From Richelia sp. UBA3308 (GTDB lineage Bacteria; Cyanobacteriota; Cyanobacteriia; Cyanobacteriales; Nostocaceae), in NCBI GenBank assembly GCA_002361335.1, contig DESS01000269.1:1-5391 (forward strand): a stretch of 5,391 bases of DNA. Direction: 5' to 3'. Below the pieces are notes generated by a model that saw nothing but the letters and a program-made list of their open reading frames with translations, was not told where the DNA came from and did no database searches. This document shows positions 4,524 through 5,391 of this stretch, one piece after another. The position numbers and the translations under genes are program-made. Positions within the stretch are counted from its first letter, which is position 1. The number at the start of each line of letters is the position of its first letter.

Positions 4524-5345
4524 ATGCAATCTATCTCAAACGAAGAAATAACCTTCGGTAATCTCCTAAAATACTGGCGAAAACAACGAAATTTCAGTCA
4601 ACTCGATTTAGCTTTAGCCAGCGATGTCTCTCAAAGACACATTAGTTTCCTCGAATCCGGTAGAGCAAACCCCAGTCAAGATATGATTTTGCAACTTGCT
4701 ACCGTACTAGATATTCCTTTACGGGAACAAAATATCATGCTGACTACGGCAGGATTCGCACCAATTTATTCCGAAAACGATTTATCTTCACCAGAATTTG
4801 AACCCATCCGCAAAGCTTTAGATTTCATTATGCTTTCCCAAACACATTCACCCGTGTTAATCATGGATAGATATTGGAATTTAATTCAAAGTAATCCAGC
4901 TTCGCAACGGTTGATAAACTGGTTAATTAATTCAGAAGATTTACAAAACTTTTTCTACGATGGTAAAATAAACTTGATGCGATTGATGTTACATCCCCAA
5001 GGTTTAAAACCATTTGTTGTCAATTGGAAAGAAATCGCCAGTCATTTAATCAAAAGAATCTATCGAGAAGCGATCGCAAACGGTAACAACGAGCAAACCA
5101 TGCAGTTTTATCAAGAATTCCTGACATATCCAGATGTTCCACAGTTGTGGAAACTTTCTCATTCACACACCTGGCAACTACCATTATTAACTGTAAATTT
5201 TCTTAAAGACGGAATCAATCTAAACTTTTTTTCTGCGATCGCTACTTTAGGTACACCCCACGACATAATGTTACAAGAGTTACGAATTGAAACCTTATTT
5301 CCGGCAGATGAAGTGACTCAACAAAACTTGGCCAATTTAAATTAG
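4524..5345 (+). CDS. XRE-family transcriptional regulator with MmyB/MltR-like C-terminal domain
   Basis: A 273-residue DNA-binding protein. The helix-turn-helix spans about residues 11-65: FGNLLKYWRKQRNFSQLDLA, the recognition helix region VSQRHISFLESGR, then PSQDMILQLATVLDIPLRE. From about 95 onward it matches the MmyB-like ligand-binding domain (PAS-like fold) common in XRE regulators of this length, seen in PVLIMDRYWNLIQSNPAS and the following helical segments. The ligand is unknown. The ATG at 4524 is the first usable start after the in-frame stop at 4500-4502; there is no close Shine-Dalgarno (AGGAAT lies about 24 nt upstream), so translation may be weak or leaderless-like. Two HIP1 sites in the gene (5070, 5235) mark it as long-resident in a cyanobacterial genome. 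It is divergent from the DUF2834 gene, its most likely target. The TAG stop lies inside a heptamer tandem repeat. Members of this family often control an adjacent divergent gene. Confidence 0.88.
   Translation: MQSISNEEITFGNLLKYWRKQRNFSQLDLALASDVSQRHISFLESGRANPSQDMILQLATVLDIPLREQNIMLTTAGFAPIYSENDLSSPEFEPIRKALDFIMLSQTHSPVLIMDRYWNLIQSNPASQRLINWLINSEDLQNFFYDGKINLMRLMLHPQGLKPFVVNWKEIASHLIKRIYREAIANGNNEQTMQFYQEFLTYPDVPQLWKLSHSHTWQLPLLTVNFLKDGINLNFFSAIATLGTPHDIMLQELRIETLFPADEVTQQNLANLN
5070..5077. repeat. HIP1 site (GCGATCGC)
   Basis: Perfect HIP1 octamer inside the regulator gene. HIP1 is strongly over-represented in most cyanobacterial genomes. Confidence 0.85.
5235..5242. repeat. HIP1 site (GCGATCGC)
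   Basis: Second perfect HIP1 octamer, near the 3' end of the regulator gene. Confidence 0.85.
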
Positions 5346-5368
5346 TTGTTAGTTGTTAGTTGTTAGTT
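5342..5368. repeat. Heptanucleotide tandem repeat, 3.9 copies of TTAGTTG
   Basis: Three exact copies of TTAGTTG followed by TTAGTT. It begins at the regulator's last codon and contains its TAG stop (5343-5345). This is the short tandem repeat type known in filamentous cyanobacteria. Because the unit is 7 bp and holds TAG, changes in copy number downstream of the stop would not alter the protein. Confidence 0.8.
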
Positions 5369-5391
5369 CTTGAGCGTGTAATCAGTGTAAT

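Overview
The window looks like chromosome from a filamentous (Nostocales-type) cyanobacterium. Support comes from two perfect HIP1 octamers (GCGATCGC) at 5070-5077 and 5235-5242, AT-rich spacers full of hairpin-forming dispersed repeats of the kind common in Nostoc/Calothrix-like genomes, heptanucleotide tandem repeats, and low gene density. No rRNA, tRNA, CRISPR array or intact transposase is visible.

Layout. Positions 1-238 hold no gene, only small palindromes. From about 251 to 1516 (+) lies a patatin-like phospholipase that has lost its N-terminus, including the GxSxG nucleophile elbow; the sequence just upstream (211-252) is a copy of a repeat family seen twice more here. Positions 1517-1872 hold hairpins and a MITE-like element. 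Three genes follow on the minus strand: a four-helix membrane protein (1873-2283, possibly DUF6713-like), a two-domain GNAT acetyltransferase (2467-3318) and a DUF2834-type membrane protein (3984-4361). A XRE-type regulator with an MmyB/MltR-like C-terminal domain (4524-5345, +) is divergent from the DUF2834 gene.

The repeat family occupies 2289-2430 and 3692-3968; the second site carries an 86-bp unit in tandem. Copies sit immediately upstream of the membrane-protein gene, downstream of the DUF2834 gene and at the broken end of the patatin gene. They therefore appear to have shaped this locus by insertion, tandem growth and possibly by supplying a promoter.

The best-supported functional unit is the divergent regulator/DUF2834 pair. 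Its 162-bp spacer contains a perfect 7-3-7 dyad touching the -35 of a plausible DUF2834 promoter, a 30-bp perfect palindrome, and a further dyad directly before the regulator start. The other genes show no evident functional link. I found no convincing new multi-gene system; the most informative features are the repeat-linked gene truncation, the modular repeat family and the candidate operator.
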